Source: Vibrio salilacus (lineage in GTDB: Bacteria; Pseudomonadota; Gammaproteobacteria; Enterobacterales; Vibrionaceae). From it: DNA of 64,000 bases. Of this stretch, positions 6,432 to 15,699 are shown piece after piece (positions within the stretch are counted from its first letter, which is position 1; each line of letters opens with the position of its first letter). Position numbers and translations under genes: made by a program. Below the pieces are notes generated by a model. The model did not search any database and was not told where the DNA came from. It saw nothing but the letters and a program-made list of their open reading frames with translations. Location of the stretch: the NCBI RefSeq assembly GCF_002811245.1, contig NZ_NIVQ01000006.1, positions 62,001 through 126,000 of the forward strand. Direction: 5' to 3'.

Positions 6432-8432
6432 ATGACTAACCCAGACCCAAATTTTCCTGCCCCTATTTGGGTGCCAAGTAGTGACCGAATTGAGTCATCC
6501 AATCTTAGTAATTTTATGAAACACGTTAATATTCAAGGTGATATTATCGACAGCTATACAGAGCTACATCAATGGTCTATCGATTATAAGAAAGATTTTT
6601 GGTTAGAGATTTGGCAGTTCTGTGACGTTATCGGCTACAAAGGCGACTGTATTTTGGGTGAAGGTCTAGCCAAATGGGGAGCTTTTAATCCAAGTCGCGA
6701 CACCATTTGGTTCCCACAATCACAACTTAACTACGCTGAAAACCTACTGGCCTATTCGTTTCAAGCGCCCGATGATACGGCGATTTGGTTCAAAAATGAA
6801 CGCGGTGAAAGTCGTCAGCTCACTTGGCAAGAACTTTGTGATCAAGTATCAGTATTACAGCAATGGCTAAAACATAATGGCGTAGAAAAAGGAGACGTCG
6901 TCGCGGGTTATCTACCACATATGCCAGAAACCGTTATCGCGATGCTCGCCACCACTAGCCTTGGCGCGATTTGGACATCAACCTCGCCCGATTTTGGCAC
7001 TGAAAGCGTGATAGAGCGATTCGGTCAGGTCAATCCTAAAATACTATTTTGCTGTAACGGCTATGACTTCAACGGTAAAACCTTTCATATCGAAGAAAAA
7101 AATCGTCAAATCTCTGATGCACTTCCCAGTCTTGTTAATACCTGTCAGATTGACTATCTACAAACCGATATGCGTCAGGACGACCACAGCGATTTCTTTT
7201 CCGATTGGCAAGCGATCTTAGCCAGCTTTCTACCGCGCGGGATCAACTTCGAACGCATCAGTTTTAACGAACCCTTGTTTGTGCTCTATTCATCAGGCAC
7301 CACCGGCAAGCCCAAGTGTATTGTTCATTCGGTTGGGGGCACTATTCTTAGCCACCTCAAAGAGCATCAATTGCATTGTGACGTTCAACCGAAAGATCGC
7401 GTTTTTTATTACACGACTTGTGGCTGGATGATGTGGAACTGGCATGTATCTGCACTCGCCAGCGGCGCTACTTTGGTTATTTTTGATGGCAGCCCAATGT
7501 ACCCTAACCCCAACGTTCTTTGGCAATTGGCACAAGAAGCGCAAGTGACGCTGTTTGGTACTTCGGCAAAATACCTAGAAGCGCTGCAAAAAAGTCAATT
7601 TACGCCAAGCAGTTGCTATACACTCGATTCGCTTAAAACCCTTTGCTCAACAGGCTCGGTACTCTATCCAGAGCAATACGATTTTGTTTACTCATCAATC
7701 AAGGTTGATGTCCACCTAGCTTCAATTGCGGGCGGCACCGATATCTGCGGGTGTTTTGTTTTGGGCAATCCTATTTCTCCGGTTTATCGTGGCGAGTGCC
7801 AAGGCGCAGGTTTAGGAATGGATGTAACGGTATTCGACCAGCAGGGGAAAGAAGTCGTTGCACAGCGAGGTGAACTCGTCTGTCGCAATAGTTTCCCCAA
7901 TCAGCCGCTCGGCTTTTGGCATGACAATGGTGAACGCTACCATAACGCCTATTGGAATAAATTCAACGATACTTGGCATCATGGTGACGATGTAGAAATG
8001 ACCCAACACGGCGGGATGATTTTCTATGGCCGAAGCGATACAACGCTCAATCCAGGCGGCGTTCGCATCGGCACCGCTGAAATCTATCAGCAAGTGAATC
8101 AACTAGAGAAAATTCAAGACTCAATCGCCGTCGCCAGACGTGTCGATGGCGATGAAAACGTGGTGCTGTTTGTCCAACTGACTGATGGCGCTGTGCTCGA
8201 TGACGACTTGCAACAAAGTATCAAGCAAACCTTACGAATAAAGTGCTCACCTCGCCATGTTCCTGCTGAGATCTATCGATTAAATGAAATTCCTAAGACG
8301 AAATCAGGTAAATTAGTCGAGTTGGCAGTCAAGCAGGTGCTGCACGGCCTCGACGTACAAAACTTGGGCGCGATAGCCAACCCTTCGGCACTTGAGGAAG
8401 TCGCGCAATATCAGCGCCAGCCTATTAGCTAA
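6432..8432 (+). CDS. aacS: Acetoacetyl-CoA synthetase (acetoacetate-CoA ligase)
   Basis: This ANL-superfamily enzyme activates acetoacetate to acetoacetyl-CoA with ATP. The 666-residue length fits acetoacetate-CoA ligases. Visible motifs are the P-loop-like LYSSGTTGKPK (residue about 285), GGTDICGCF (about 435), YGRSDTTLNPGGVRIG (about 535), and the C-terminal KTKSGK with the adenylation Lys (about 623). The N-terminal SQLNYAENLL segment is typical of the acetoacetyl/acetyl-CoA synthetase branch. AGGA precedes the ATG at close spacing. The divergent phhAB genes fit a role in salvaging acetoacetate from aromatic amino acid degradation. Confidence 0.92.
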   Translation: MTNPDPNFPAPIWVPSSDRIESSNLSNFMKHVNIQGDIIDSYTELHQWSIDYKKDFWLEIWQFCDVIGYKGDCILGEGLAKWGAFNPSRDTIWFPQSQLNYAENLLAYSFQAPDDTAIWFKNERGESRQLTWQELCDQVSVLQQWLKHNGVEKGDVVAGYLPHMPETVIAMLATTSLGAIWTSTSPDFGTESVIERFGQVNPKILFCCNGYDFNGKTFHIEEKNRQISDALPSLVNTCQIDYLQTDMRQDDHSDFFSDWQAILASFLPRGINFERISFNEPLFVLYSSGTTGKPKCIVHSVGGTILSHLKEHQLHCDVQPKDRVFYYTTCGWMMWNWHVSALASGATLVIFDGSPMYPNPNVLWQLAQEAQVTLFGTSAKYLEALQKSQFTPSSCYTLDSLKTLCSTGSVLYPEQYDFVYSSIKVDVHLASIAGGTDICGCFVLGNPISPVYRGECQGAGLGMDVTVFDQQGKEVVAQRGELVCRNSFPNQPLGFWHDNGERYHNAYWNKFNDTWHHGDDVEMTQHGGMIFYGRSDTTLNPGGVRIGTAEIYQQVNQLEKIQDSIAVARRVDGDENVVLFVQLTDGAVLDDDLQQSIKQTLRIKCSPRHVPAEIYRLNEIPKTKSGKLVELAVKQVLHGLDVQNLGAIANPSALEEVAQYQRQPIS

Positions 8433-8441
8433 AAACAAAAA

Positions 8442-8459
8442 CCCGGCATCATTGCCGGG
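8442..8459 (-). terminator. Terminator hairpin between aacS and the methyltransferase
   Basis: CCCGGCA pairs with TGCCGGG around a 4-base loop. On the minus strand it is followed by TTTTTGTTTTT, making it a good intrinsic terminator for the methyltransferase gene. On the plus strand the T-run is weak, but the stem may also help end aacS transcripts. Confidence 0.8.
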
Positions 8460-8478
8460 CTTCAATTTGTATTTATAA

Positions 8479-9057
8479 CTATTTCTGCGCCAAGGCCATC
8501 AAGACTTTGAACTTGCCTTGTGGTGTTTCAACCTCAAATGGTGTGGTTATCTCGACGCGGCTAAACCCGACACTGGTCAAGACTTGCTGAGCATGTTGAA
8601 TGGTCATGCCGCCCGGTTCATCGGTCTCTGACAACCAATCCCAATGGATAAAGTAGCCCTCTTTATTCATTAGGCTAAAAACAATATCCGCCACTTCAGA
8701 GTAACTCGGCACAAAACTGCATACCGATGACGCCACCACTAAGTCAAACTGGGTGCGAAACGCCGGATGCAACGCAACCAAACCACGAGTGAGCGTATCA
8801 ACAACAGGCTCTACATTGGGTAGCTCTTTCATATCGAGTTGTTCGATCATGGCTTCAGAACTGTCTAATGCTACAATATCTTTTACCATTGGTGACAAAC
8901 GTTGACTGAGTAGTCCGGTTCCACAACCAAAATCTAAAATGTGCATTCCTTTCACATCAACGAACTGAAGCAAAGATTGCAACGCTTTGTCCGCATAGGT
9001 ATTTGTGGATGCTTCCGAGTCCCAATTTGCCGCGACATCGTCCCAACTATTAGCCAT
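8479..9057 (-). CDS. Class I SAM-dependent methyltransferase
   Basis: The 192-residue protein has the Rossmann-fold methyltransferase pattern: motif I HILDFGCGTGLLSQRL near residue 45, an acidic residue ending strand 2 (DIVALDSSEAMIEQL), and a motif resembling FDLVVASSVCSFV near residue 112. Substrate cannot be inferred. The ATG at 9057 is preferred because AGGGAG lies 6 bases upstream; the longest frame from 9105 lacks a site. It is divergent from a LysR regulator, which could control it. Confidence 0.85.
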   Translation of the reverse strand: MANSWDDVAANWDSEASTNTYADKALQSLLQFVDVKGMHILDFGCGTGLLSQRLSPMVKDIVALDSSEAMIEQLDMKELPNVEPVVDTLTRGLVALHPAFRTQFDLVVASSVCSFVPSYSEVADIVFSLMNKEGYFIHWDWLSETDEPGGMTIQHAQQVLTSVGFSRVEITTPFEVETPQGKFKVLMALAQK

Positions 9058-9200
9058 CATGATCTCCCTGTAACTACATTCATTAGGCGTTACCAAGAGT
9101 ATCAAAACTACATGAAATTAATAGCATTTCAATCCGGAAAACAGACAATTCGCTAAGATTGAGATAATATCGCTTTTAAGCCAACCAATTTGTTTAAAAG

Positions 9201-10079
9201 ATGAACTTATCGCAGATCGAAGCATTTTGTACTGTTGCTGATACGGGTTCCGTTTCAGAGGCAGCGCGTCAGTTAGAGTGTAACCGCACCAAATTAAGCA
9301 TGGCGATCAAAGCGTTAGAGAAAGATCTTGCCGTTGAGCTGTTTGTTCGTAGCGGTAATAATCTGATGCTTTCAGAAGCAGGCAAAGCCATCTATAAAGA
9401 TAGCCAAAACTTATTGGTCACCGCTGCACGTATTCGCCAAACTTGTGCTCAAGTGTCAGGTGAGTTTAACGCCGAAATATGGATCGCCCGTGACGACTCA
9501 CTGCCTGACGAATTGTGGCAAGATTTATCGCACCGATTGAATAATCGTTTCCCCGCGACCTCATTTAATACCGTGCTCGCTTCAAGTGGCGACCTCGCAA
9601 ACTTAGTCGCTACATCACAAGTCGACTTTGCTTTTGGTGTTGACTATGAACGCATCGATAACCCTCACATTACTTACCAGCCGCTTGGTAAAATTCGGAT
9701 GATGTCAGTATGTCGTTCAAGCCACCCTCTCGCCCGTCTACGTCGCGTCTCAGACGATGACCTGCGTAATGCGATGCAAGCCGTGATGGTTTACCTCAAT
9801 GAGAAGGATAACCCTGAGCTACAGCCGTTTTCTCTGCGTTATATTGGCTTTTCAAGCTTTGATTACATGCTTAACACCATTCTGAAAGAGGATGCTTGGG
9901 GCGTTCTTCCTGAGCCACTGATCCGTCATTTACTGCGTCAGCAAGAACTTGCCGTCATCAAGCATACTTACGGTTTAACCCAAGAGGACTATTGTATGTT
10001 TACTGCCGCAGGGATGGCTGAGCACCCTGGCATGTCTTGGTTGGCAGATAAATTAAACGAATATCTCTTTGACTTCTAA
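9201..10079 (+). CDS. LysR-family transcriptional regulator
   Basis: A 292-residue LysR-type regulator with an N-terminal winged helix-turn-helix (residues 1-60, SVSEAARQLECNRTKLSMAIKALE). A substrate-binding-like effector domain runs from about residue 90. The recognition helix CNRTKLSMAI departs from the usual PAVSRQI pattern. Regulators of this family commonly act on a divergent neighbour, here the methyltransferase, with 143 bp between the genes. The effector is unknown. Confidence 0.88.
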   Translation: MNLSQIEAFCTVADTGSVSEAARQLECNRTKLSMAIKALEKDLAVELFVRSGNNLMLSEAGKAIYKDSQNLLVTAARIRQTCAQVSGEFNAEIWIARDDSLPDELWQDLSHRLNNRFPATSFNTVLASSGDLANLVATSQVDFAFGVDYERIDNPHITYQPLGKIRMMSVCRSSHPLARLRRVSDDDLRNAMQAVMVYLNEKDNPELQPFSLRYIGFSSFDYMLNTILKEDAWGVLPEPLIRHLLRQQELAVIKHTYGLTQEDYCMFTAAGMAEHPGMSWLADKLNEYLFDF

Positions 10080-10274
10080 ATATATTCAAGCCTTTTCAGT
10101 GATTAAGGTCACTCAGTGTCAAAATTAATGACAGCAATATATTGACATAAGCTTCTGTTTTTAAAAGAAATGATTAAAATTCACTCAAAATGACTGACTC
10201 TTCAATCAGATTGTAGTTGTCTAATTCTCTTAAAATGAGAACACTATACAGGTATTCCAATAAGAGAGTTCACC

Positions 10275-11168
10275 ATGTGTGCTAGGACAAGCCTAAACGA
10301 AAAACGTATTTTAACCTTCTCAGCAATGCTTGCATCGGGCTTTGCCGCCGGAGGCTTGGTACTTGGTTTGCTGGTCGGTTCATTGGTGATTGTTTTTGAT
10401 GGTGTTTATTCCTTAGTCAGTCTACTGCTAACATTATTGTCGCTGGCCGTCTCTAAGTTTATTGAACGCCCATCGAAACGTCAGTTTCAATTTGGTAAAT
10501 CAGTACTAGAACCGATTGTTATCGCTACCAAAGGCATTGTCATTTTGGCCATCGTCAGCTATTCGCTTTATTCTGCGGTCATTTCAGTCATGAGTGGCGG
10601 CCGTGAAGTCGATACGAGTATCGCGACGCTATTTGGTGTTGTCAATGTACTTGGTTGTGGCTATGCATGGTGGCATATTGCTAAGAAGTCTAAACGCTTC
10701 TCTTCAGGTCTGATCGAAGCCGAAACAAAACAGTGGCAAATGGACACCTTACTCAGTGTAGCGGTCACACTTGGATTTATTATTGCTTGGTTCGTGTCAT
10801 TGTCTCCTTTTGCACAGCTCGCCGTCTATGCTGACCCAATGATGATGATCCTAATGTCTTTCTATTTCATCAAGGTACCGTTCGACATGCTACGTGGCGC
10901 CCTACGTGAAATGCTAATGATGAAACCCACTGAAGAGATCTGTCAAGCTGTGGATCAAGAAGTGTCAGCCCTAAAACATCACGTTGCACAACAATTCGAA
11001 GTGGCCGCCGTGACCAAAGTTGGACGTGAGTTGCGTGTAAAACTGGATGTGCACCCCGTTGGCCAGCAACTGCAGGTCGCGGATCTAGAAAAGACACGTC
11101 GTATTTTAAAAGACAGGTTATCGAGACTATCCCTCGATCTTAACCTCATCATGAATATCGCTCACTAA
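10275..11168 (+). CDS. Cation diffusion facilitator family transporter
   Basis: A 297-residue inner-membrane protein with six predicted membrane helices. Asp residues sit at the positions expected for the metal site, in FDGVYSLVSLLL (helix 2) and in the WQMDTLLSVAVT segment before helix 5. The C-terminal cytoplasmic domain is about 90 residues. CDF proteins export divalent metals such as Zn2+, Fe2+ or Mn2+ in exchange for protons; the metal here cannot be read from sequence. It appears monocistronic and ends in a hairpin. Confidence 0.88.
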   Translation: MCARTSLNEKRILTFSAMLASGFAAGGLVLGLLVGSLVIVFDGVYSLVSLLLTLLSLAVSKFIERPSKRQFQFGKSVLEPIVIATKGIVILAIVSYSLYSAVISVMSGGREVDTSIATLFGVVNVLGCGYAWWHIAKKSKRFSSGLIEAETKQWQMDTLLSVAVTLGFIIAWFVSLSPFAQLAVYADPMMMILMSFYFIKVPFDMLRGALREMLMMKPTEEICQAVDQEVSALKHHVAQQFEVAAVTKVGRELRVKLDVHPVGQQLQVADLEKTRRILKDRLSRLSLDLNLIMNIAH

Positions 11169-11174
11169 AACAAC

Positions 11175-11199
11175 ATAGGCAGCCGAAATGGCTGCCTAT
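11175..11199. terminator. Hairpin between the CDF transporter and the small gene
   Basis: Ten-bp stem ATAGGCAGCC/GGCTGCCTAT with a 5-base loop lies 7 bases after the transporter stop. The following T-run is poor on the plus strand, but location and stem strength fit a bidirectional transcription end between convergent genes. Confidence 0.65.
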
Positions 11200-11222
11200 T
11201 ATCATTACTGGGCCTGCGAATG

Positions 11223-11417
11223 TTAATTATCCAATGACATTCCGATGTGACTTAATTTATCTTTAAACTCATCAATGCTGTTCGCCTCGTATGTCGGTGA
11301 ACCATTAAAGTACCTGGGCTTTTCAGGCAACATGGCATTTTTGAGGGCTTTTTCTTGGTCAATATCATCGTGATAAACGGTCACGCGCTTGGGGATGTCT
11401 TGTTGGAATCTCGCCAT
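11223..11417 (-). CDS. Hypothetical small protein
   Basis: A 64-residue product beginning MARFQQDIPKRV and ending SHIGMSLDN, with no recognised domain. The start at 11417 is decided by a strong AAGGAG seven bases upstream. The open frame extends to 11528 (101 aa), but that start has no ribosome-binding site. The protein is charged and has no signal or membrane segment, so it is probably a small cytosolic protein of unknown role. Confidence 0.6.
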   Translation of the reverse strand: MARFQQDIPKRVTVYHDDIDQEKALKNAMLPEKPRYFNGSPTYEANSIDEFKDKLSHIGMSLDN

Positions 11418-11794
11418 TATGTTCTCCTTTTCATCTGACGTTAGGTCATCACTAAGCGTAGAAAACAGTTCCCCTGTGTCAACATCGTATCTGGTGGAAA
11501 CATCACGGCTTAACACCAAGCTAGGCATTGATATAAAAGCAATTTATACCGTTTATACTGATGTTTGAATAGGAAAATGAATCTTGGTTTTGTGACCTTA
11601 TTCGAACTATTCACGTGCATTAATGACTGGTCACACACTACTCCAACCAAGCCTTTAATTTGAACGTCTCGCGCTGAAAGCGAAACCTCAATCACACTTT
11701 CGACCTCTACGCCCCCGATGGTTGATTAAAGGATGAGTTGCTGACTTGAACCATGATCTAGCCTATATGCAAACAAAGATAGCGACTCGACAAA
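11418..11794. other. Intergenic region before the GH13 glycosidase
   Basis: About 375 bp without a convincing gene. Part of it is open in the frame of the small minus-strand gene but lacks a start signal. It must hold the promoters of that gene and of the glycosidase; no confident -10/-35 pair or operator was found. Confidence 0.5.
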
Positions 11795-13582
11795 ATGAAA
11801 AAGCATAATATCTATCAGGTTTTCACCCGTCTGTTTGGCAATACCAACTCAAACAATCAAGCTTGGGGCACTATTGAACAAAATGGCGTTGGTAAATTTA
11901 GCGATTTAAGTGATCTCGCCTTAGAAAAGATCCGTCAACTTGGTATCACTTATATCTGGTATACTGGCATACCTCATCACGCTTTAGTTGGCGATTACAA
12001 CGAGATTGGCGTCGACAATGATCACCCTAGTGTTGTCAAAGGCCGCGCGGGTTCACCTTATGCGGTTAAAGACTACTACTCAGTCAATCCAGATCTTGCT
12101 GATGATCCTGCTAAGCGTAATCAAGAGTTTTCTGCACTGATCAAACGCACGCACAACGCTGGTATGAAGGTCATTATTGATATCGTCCCCAACCATGTCG
12201 CTCGAGTGTATAAAGGCCTCAACAATCCTGATGGCGTGCGCGACTTTGGCGCTGACGATAACCCCCATGTTGAATACCAACGAGATAACAATTTCTATTA
12301 TATTCCTGGCCAACGCTTTGAACTGCCTGACACGTTGACGCATCAACCAGCGCTCGGTGGTGAGAAGCATCCCGACTTAACGACGCCTTACCACGAGTGT
12401 CCGGCGAAGTGGACAGGTAACGGGTCTCGACTGGCGAAGCCAAATCATGACGATTGGTACGAAACCGTTAAGATTAATTACGGCGTACGCCCTGATGGCT
12501 CAAAAGATTTCGAGCTTTTACCCACTGAGTATCGCCATCGTTCACATCACGATCACTACCAATTTTGGCAAGGAAAATCACTGCCCGACTCTTGGTATAA
12601 ATTCCGTGATATCGCACTCTACTGGCTAAAACAAGGGGTGGATGGCTTTCGCTTTGATATGGCCGAAATGGTTCCGGTCGAATTCTGGAGCTTTTTAAAC
12701 TCAGCGATCAAACATGCTAACCCACAATCGATAGTGATCGCTGAAGTGTATCAACCTGCGCTCTATCGCGATTATATTCAACTGGGTAAAATGGATTACT
12801 TGTATGACAAGGTGGATCTATACGACACCTTAAAAGCCATAATTCGCCATCAAGCTTCGACCAGTGATATTGGTCGTATTCAGCATGAGTTGCGCGATAT
12901 CGAACATAACATGCTGCATTTTCTCGATAATCACGACGAGCAGCGCCTTGCTTGCGAGCACTTTGCCGGCTGCGGGGAAAATGGTAAGCCTGCGATGTTG
13001 GTATCGACCTGTCTATCGACCTCACCAACCATGATTTACTTTGGTCAAGAGGTCGGAGAAGTCGGTGCAGAGATGGCGGGCTTTGGGCAACCCTCTCGTA
13101 CCTCAATCTTCGATTATATCGGTGTCCCTAGTCATCAACGTTGGATGAATCACGGCCGCTTTGATGGCGCACTGTTAAGTGAGTCTGAAAAGACACTAAG
13201 GGCGTTTTACTCTCGGCTGCTTAACCTAGCGTTAAGCAGCCCTGCGCTAAGCGGCGATTATCATGACCTTTACGCTGAAAACTACCAAAACTTTGCCGAT
13301 ATGCAGCATCAGTTGTACGCCTTTGCGCGCTCAGACAACCAACAAGCGGTGATCATTGCCACCAATTTCAGTCGCGAGAAAGGCAAAACAATTGAACTGA
13401 AGATTCCTCATCACTTGATCAAATTATGGCAATTGTCAGCTGGCCATTATGAGCTTATCGATAAACTCAATCACACAAGCTACCCAATGCAAGTGAATCA
13501 GCATGGCGCAACAATACCGATATATTTGGCGCCGCTCGCCACGCACTTTCTCTGCTTAGATGAGCTTGGTCAATTCCGCTGA
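11795..13582 (+). CDS. GH13 alpha-amylase family glycosidase, cytoplasmic
   Basis: A 595-residue member of the alpha-amylase clan. The four conserved regions are visible: DIVPNHVARV (about residue 130), GFRFDMAEMVP with the Asp nucleophile (about 286), IAEVYQP with the acid/base Glu (about 317), and FLDNHDEQRL with the transition-state Asp (about 377). There is no signal peptide, so the enzyme should act in the cytoplasm on imported or stored alpha-glucans. Exact specificity is not decidable. The Shine-Dalgarno is poor. A hairpin lies about 115 bp after the stop. Confidence 0.88.
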   Translation: MKKHNIYQVFTRLFGNTNSNNQAWGTIEQNGVGKFSDLSDLALEKIRQLGITYIWYTGIPHHALVGDYNEIGVDNDHPSVVKGRAGSPYAVKDYYSVNPDLADDPAKRNQEFSALIKRTHNAGMKVIIDIVPNHVARVYKGLNNPDGVRDFGADDNPHVEYQRDNNFYYIPGQRFELPDTLTHQPALGGEKHPDLTTPYHECPAKWTGNGSRLAKPNHDDWYETVKINYGVRPDGSKDFELLPTEYRHRSHHDHYQFWQGKSLPDSWYKFRDIALYWLKQGVDGFRFDMAEMVPVEFWSFLNSAIKHANPQSIVIAEVYQPALYRDYIQLGKMDYLYDKVDLYDTLKAIIRHQASTSDIGRIQHELRDIEHNMLHFLDNHDEQRLACEHFAGCGENGKPAMLVSTCLSTSPTMIYFGQEVGEVGAEMAGFGQPSRTSIFDYIGVPSHQRWMNHGRFDGALLSESEKTLRAFYSRLLNLALSSPALSGDYHDLYAENYQNFADMQHQLYAFARSDNQQAVIIATNFSREKGKTIELKIPHHLIKLWQLSAGHYELIDKLNHTSYPMQVNQHGATIPIYLAPLATHFLCLDELGQFR

Positions 13583-13669
13583 GCCATAATCTACGGCGAA
13601 CTGCTGTTGATTCAAACCTGCCTGCTGAGCCAGTTCAATCAGCGTAGCAAGTCGCTTTGTCTGCGTCAC
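13556..13669 (-). pseudogene. Possible DsbA-like oxidoreductase remnant
   Basis: On the minus strand a 37-codon frame (GTG to TAA) reads with coding-like character: KRLATLIELAQQAGLN followed by QQQFAVDYGSAEL. This resembles the C-terminal helices of DsbA-family (COG3531/FrnE-like) proteins, which carry an L-LA-AGL-F pattern. It overlaps the 3' end of the glycosidase gene by 27 bases and no upstream part or ribosome-binding site is present. If real it is a fragment; chance is a serious alternative. Confidence 0.25.
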
Positions 13670-13695
13670 GAACCATTACTGCAACTCACAATTTA

Positions 13696-13726
13696 TTAGC
13701 AACGCTTGATTGCCAAGCGCTGCTAA
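13696..13726. terminator. Hairpin downstream of the glycosidase
   Basis: TTAGCA-A-CGCTTG pairs with CAAGCG-C-TGCTAA around a 5-base loop: 12 base pairs with one mismatch. No clear T-run follows, so it may be a processing or stability hairpin instead of a terminator. Confidence 0.45.
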
Positions 13727-13907
13727 TCTGGCTTTGCATTGCCTAACTGAATGGCATAAACGTTAAAATACTACTGTGAACGGTTAACGCTTATTCACTT
13801 ATCGACTCACTAGTAGCAATTATTCACTATGCTAGTTAAAGTAGCGCCGATGAATAAGTTCGGCTCTTGACTGCCTGACGAAAAGCACAGTAAAACTGAG
13901 AGATAAC

Positions 13908-14156
13908 ATGATTAATGACGATAGAATTATTGCCGACCTACAAGAACTTGAAGCCTTTCTTGTTGCGATTGAAAGCGGAATGATGGGATTAAGCAACGCC
14001 GCCGGAGTTGTATTGGCAACCAATAATAGCGATGGCCGACGTTTTGTCGCCGTGCTTGATGATGATAATCAGCTCGTCTTGGGCCGCTGGGTAACTGAAG
14101 AGATTTTCCACTCAGGACAAGATATGGTTCGTCACGGACCTAAGCGCAAACATTAA
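13908..14156 (+). CDS. Hypothetical protein
   Basis: An 82-residue soluble protein starting MINDDRIIADLQELEAF. It has an amphipathic N-terminal helix, then a small beta-rich part (RRFVAVLDDDNQLVLGRWV). GAGAG lies just upstream of the ATG. No family is recognised. It is followed by a perfect 13-bp inverted repeat that could end its transcript. Confidence 0.6.
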   Translation: MINDDRIIADLQELEAFLVAIESGMMGLSNAAGVVLATNNSDGRRFVAVLDDDNQLVLGRWVTEEIFHSGQDMVRHGPKRKH

Positions 14157-14167
14157 GCGTTGCCCAA

Positions 14168-14210
14168 TGTCAGTAATAACGCTAAATCGATGCGCTTGTT
14201 ATTACTGACA
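14168..14210. repeat. Perfect 13-bp inverted repeat
   Basis: TGTCAGTAATAAC (14168-14180) and GTTATTACTGACA (14198-14210) are exact inverse complements separated by 17 bases that contain a further short GC pairing. It sits 11 bases after the small gene. The T-run is weak, so it may be a transcript-end hairpin or a protein-binding palindrome. Confidence 0.6.
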
Positions 14211-14507
14211 CCTTTGAGAACTAACATTAAGAGCTAAAATTAAATTCCCATTATCTTTCCCACCCGTCTAATCTCCAACCTGATTGAAAAACATTCGTTC
14301 GTTTTCACCCCCCCCCTCACTATACAAAAAATAAAGCTTTATATACATAGCTTTAAAGTAAATCCTTGTTATTGAACATGCTACCAATAACAACTTTTAA
14401 TTATACCACTCACCATATACAGTACGTCATTCATTGATTTATAATAAAATTTTCATTAGAGTTCTAATTGATTTTATACTGGTACATTACCTAACAAAGG
14501 AAAAATC
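14211..14507 (+). promoter_or_regulatory. AT-rich regulatory region upstream of proVWX, with a C9 tract and a palindrome
   Basis: About 300 bp of AT-rich DNA precede proV. It holds a run of nine C residues at 14308-14316 and a 7-bp inverted repeat TAAAGCT/AGCTTTA (14332-14355, 10-base spacer). The proV ATG is preceded by AAAGGA. An osmotically controlled promoter is expected here from the function of the genes, but no confident -35/-10 pair was assigned. Confidence 0.4.
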
Positions 14508-15695
14508 ATGGATCCCATACTGGAAGTTAAGGGACTGTATAAAGTGTTTGGAGAAGACACACAACGCGCTTTCGATATGATCGAAAAAGGCGCGGACAAA
14601 GATGCAGTGTTTGAGAAAACAGGATTAACCATAGGTGTTAATGACGTCTCGCTCAGCATCAATGAAGGTGAAATCTTCGTCATTATGGGCCTTTCTGGTT
14701 CAGGCAAATCGACTCTAGTCCGTCTACTCAATCGTCTCATCGAACCCACCAAAGGCAACGTATTATTCAAAGGTAAAGACATTGCCCATATTACTGATGA
14801 TGAGCTACGCGAAGTGCGCCGCAATAATATTTCGATGGTCTTCCAAAACTTCGCCCTAATGCCACATATGACGGTGATCGAGAACGCAGCGTTTGGTTTA
14901 GAGCTTGCCGGCATAGAAACGGATGTGCGAAAAAAATCGGCGTTTGAGGCACTTGAACGCGTCGGCCTTGATGCTTATTGCGACGTGTTTCCAGACGAGC
15001 TATCTGGCGGTATGAAGCAGCGTGTCGGCTTAGCACGTGCCCTAGCTTGTGACCCAGATATCTTATTAATGGACGAGGCGTTTTCAGCGCTTGACCCTCT
15101 GATCCGCACGGAAATGCAAGATGAGCTGATCCGTCTACAAAACGATGATAAACGTACCATCGTCTTTATTTCCCACGATCTCGACGAAGCGATGCGTATT
15201 GGTGATCGCATTGCGATTATGCAAGATGGCGACGTGGTACAAGTCGGCACACCTGATGAGATTTTAAACCAACCTGCCAACGACTACGTGGCCGCGTTTT
15301 TCCGTGGCGTTAACGTCGCCAGTATCCTTACCGCGAAAGACATTGCTCGCAAGAACCCGGCCGCTGTATTCAAAAAGTCTGAGCACGATGGTCCAGCTTC
15401 GGCGATGCAGATATTGATGGATAATGATCGTGAATACGGCATTGTTGTTGATCGCAGCAGTCGCTATTCGGGCATCGTGTCAGTTGACTCTCTGCGCGCC
15501 GCGCACAAAGAGAATCGCTCTCTAACCAGTGCGCAGCTCGATGATGACATTACACTCGAACCAACCCAATCAATTAATGACATTCTAGGTACCGTTGCAG
15601 GCGTTCCCTACTCCGTTCCTGTTGTCGACGAGCAAGGTACTTACTTCGGTGTCGTAACCAAATCACGATTATTGCAAACGTTAGATAAGGATTAG
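14508..15695 (+). CDS. proV: Glycine betaine/proline ABC transporter ATP-binding protein ProV
   Basis: ATPase subunit of an osmoprotectant importer, energising uptake of glycine betaine and related solutes. The 395-residue protein has Walker [10 protein letters not shown] (residue about 64), the ABC signature LSGGMKQR (about 165), Walker [14 protein letters not shown], and the H-loop [10 protein letters not shown] pair of CBS domains follows from about residue 280, as in ProV/OpuAA, where they take part in ionic-strength sensing. It is the first gene of proVWX, four bases before proW. Confidence 0.93.
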   Translation: MDPILEVKGLYKVFGEDTQRAFDMIEKGADKDAVFEKTGLTIGVNDVSLSINEGEIFVIMGLSGSGKSTLVRLLNRLIEPTKGNVLFKGKDIAHITDDELREVRRNNISMVFQNFALMPHMTVIENAAFGLELAGIETDVRKKSAFEALERVGLDAYCDVFPDELSGGMKQRVGLARALACDPDILLMDEAFSALDPLIRTEMQDELIRLQNDDKRTIVFISHDLDEAMRIGDRIAIMQDGDVVQVGTPDEILNQPANDYVAAFFRGVNVASILTAKDIARKNPAAVFKKSEHDGPASAMQILMDNDREYGIVVDRSSRYSGIVSVDSLRAAHKENRSLTSAQLDDDITLEPTQSINDILGTVAGVPYSVPVVDEQGTYFGVVTKSRLLQTLDKD

Positions 15696-15699
15696 CGCC

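Noticed and set aside
8442..8459. Hairpin as regulatory element of aacS
   Set aside because: Its position after both convergent stops and the minus-strand T-run make a terminator the better explanation.
11418..11528. N-terminal extension of the small protein to 101 residues
   Set aside because: A strong AAGGAG at correct spacing marks ATG 11417, while the upstream ATG at 11528 has no such site.
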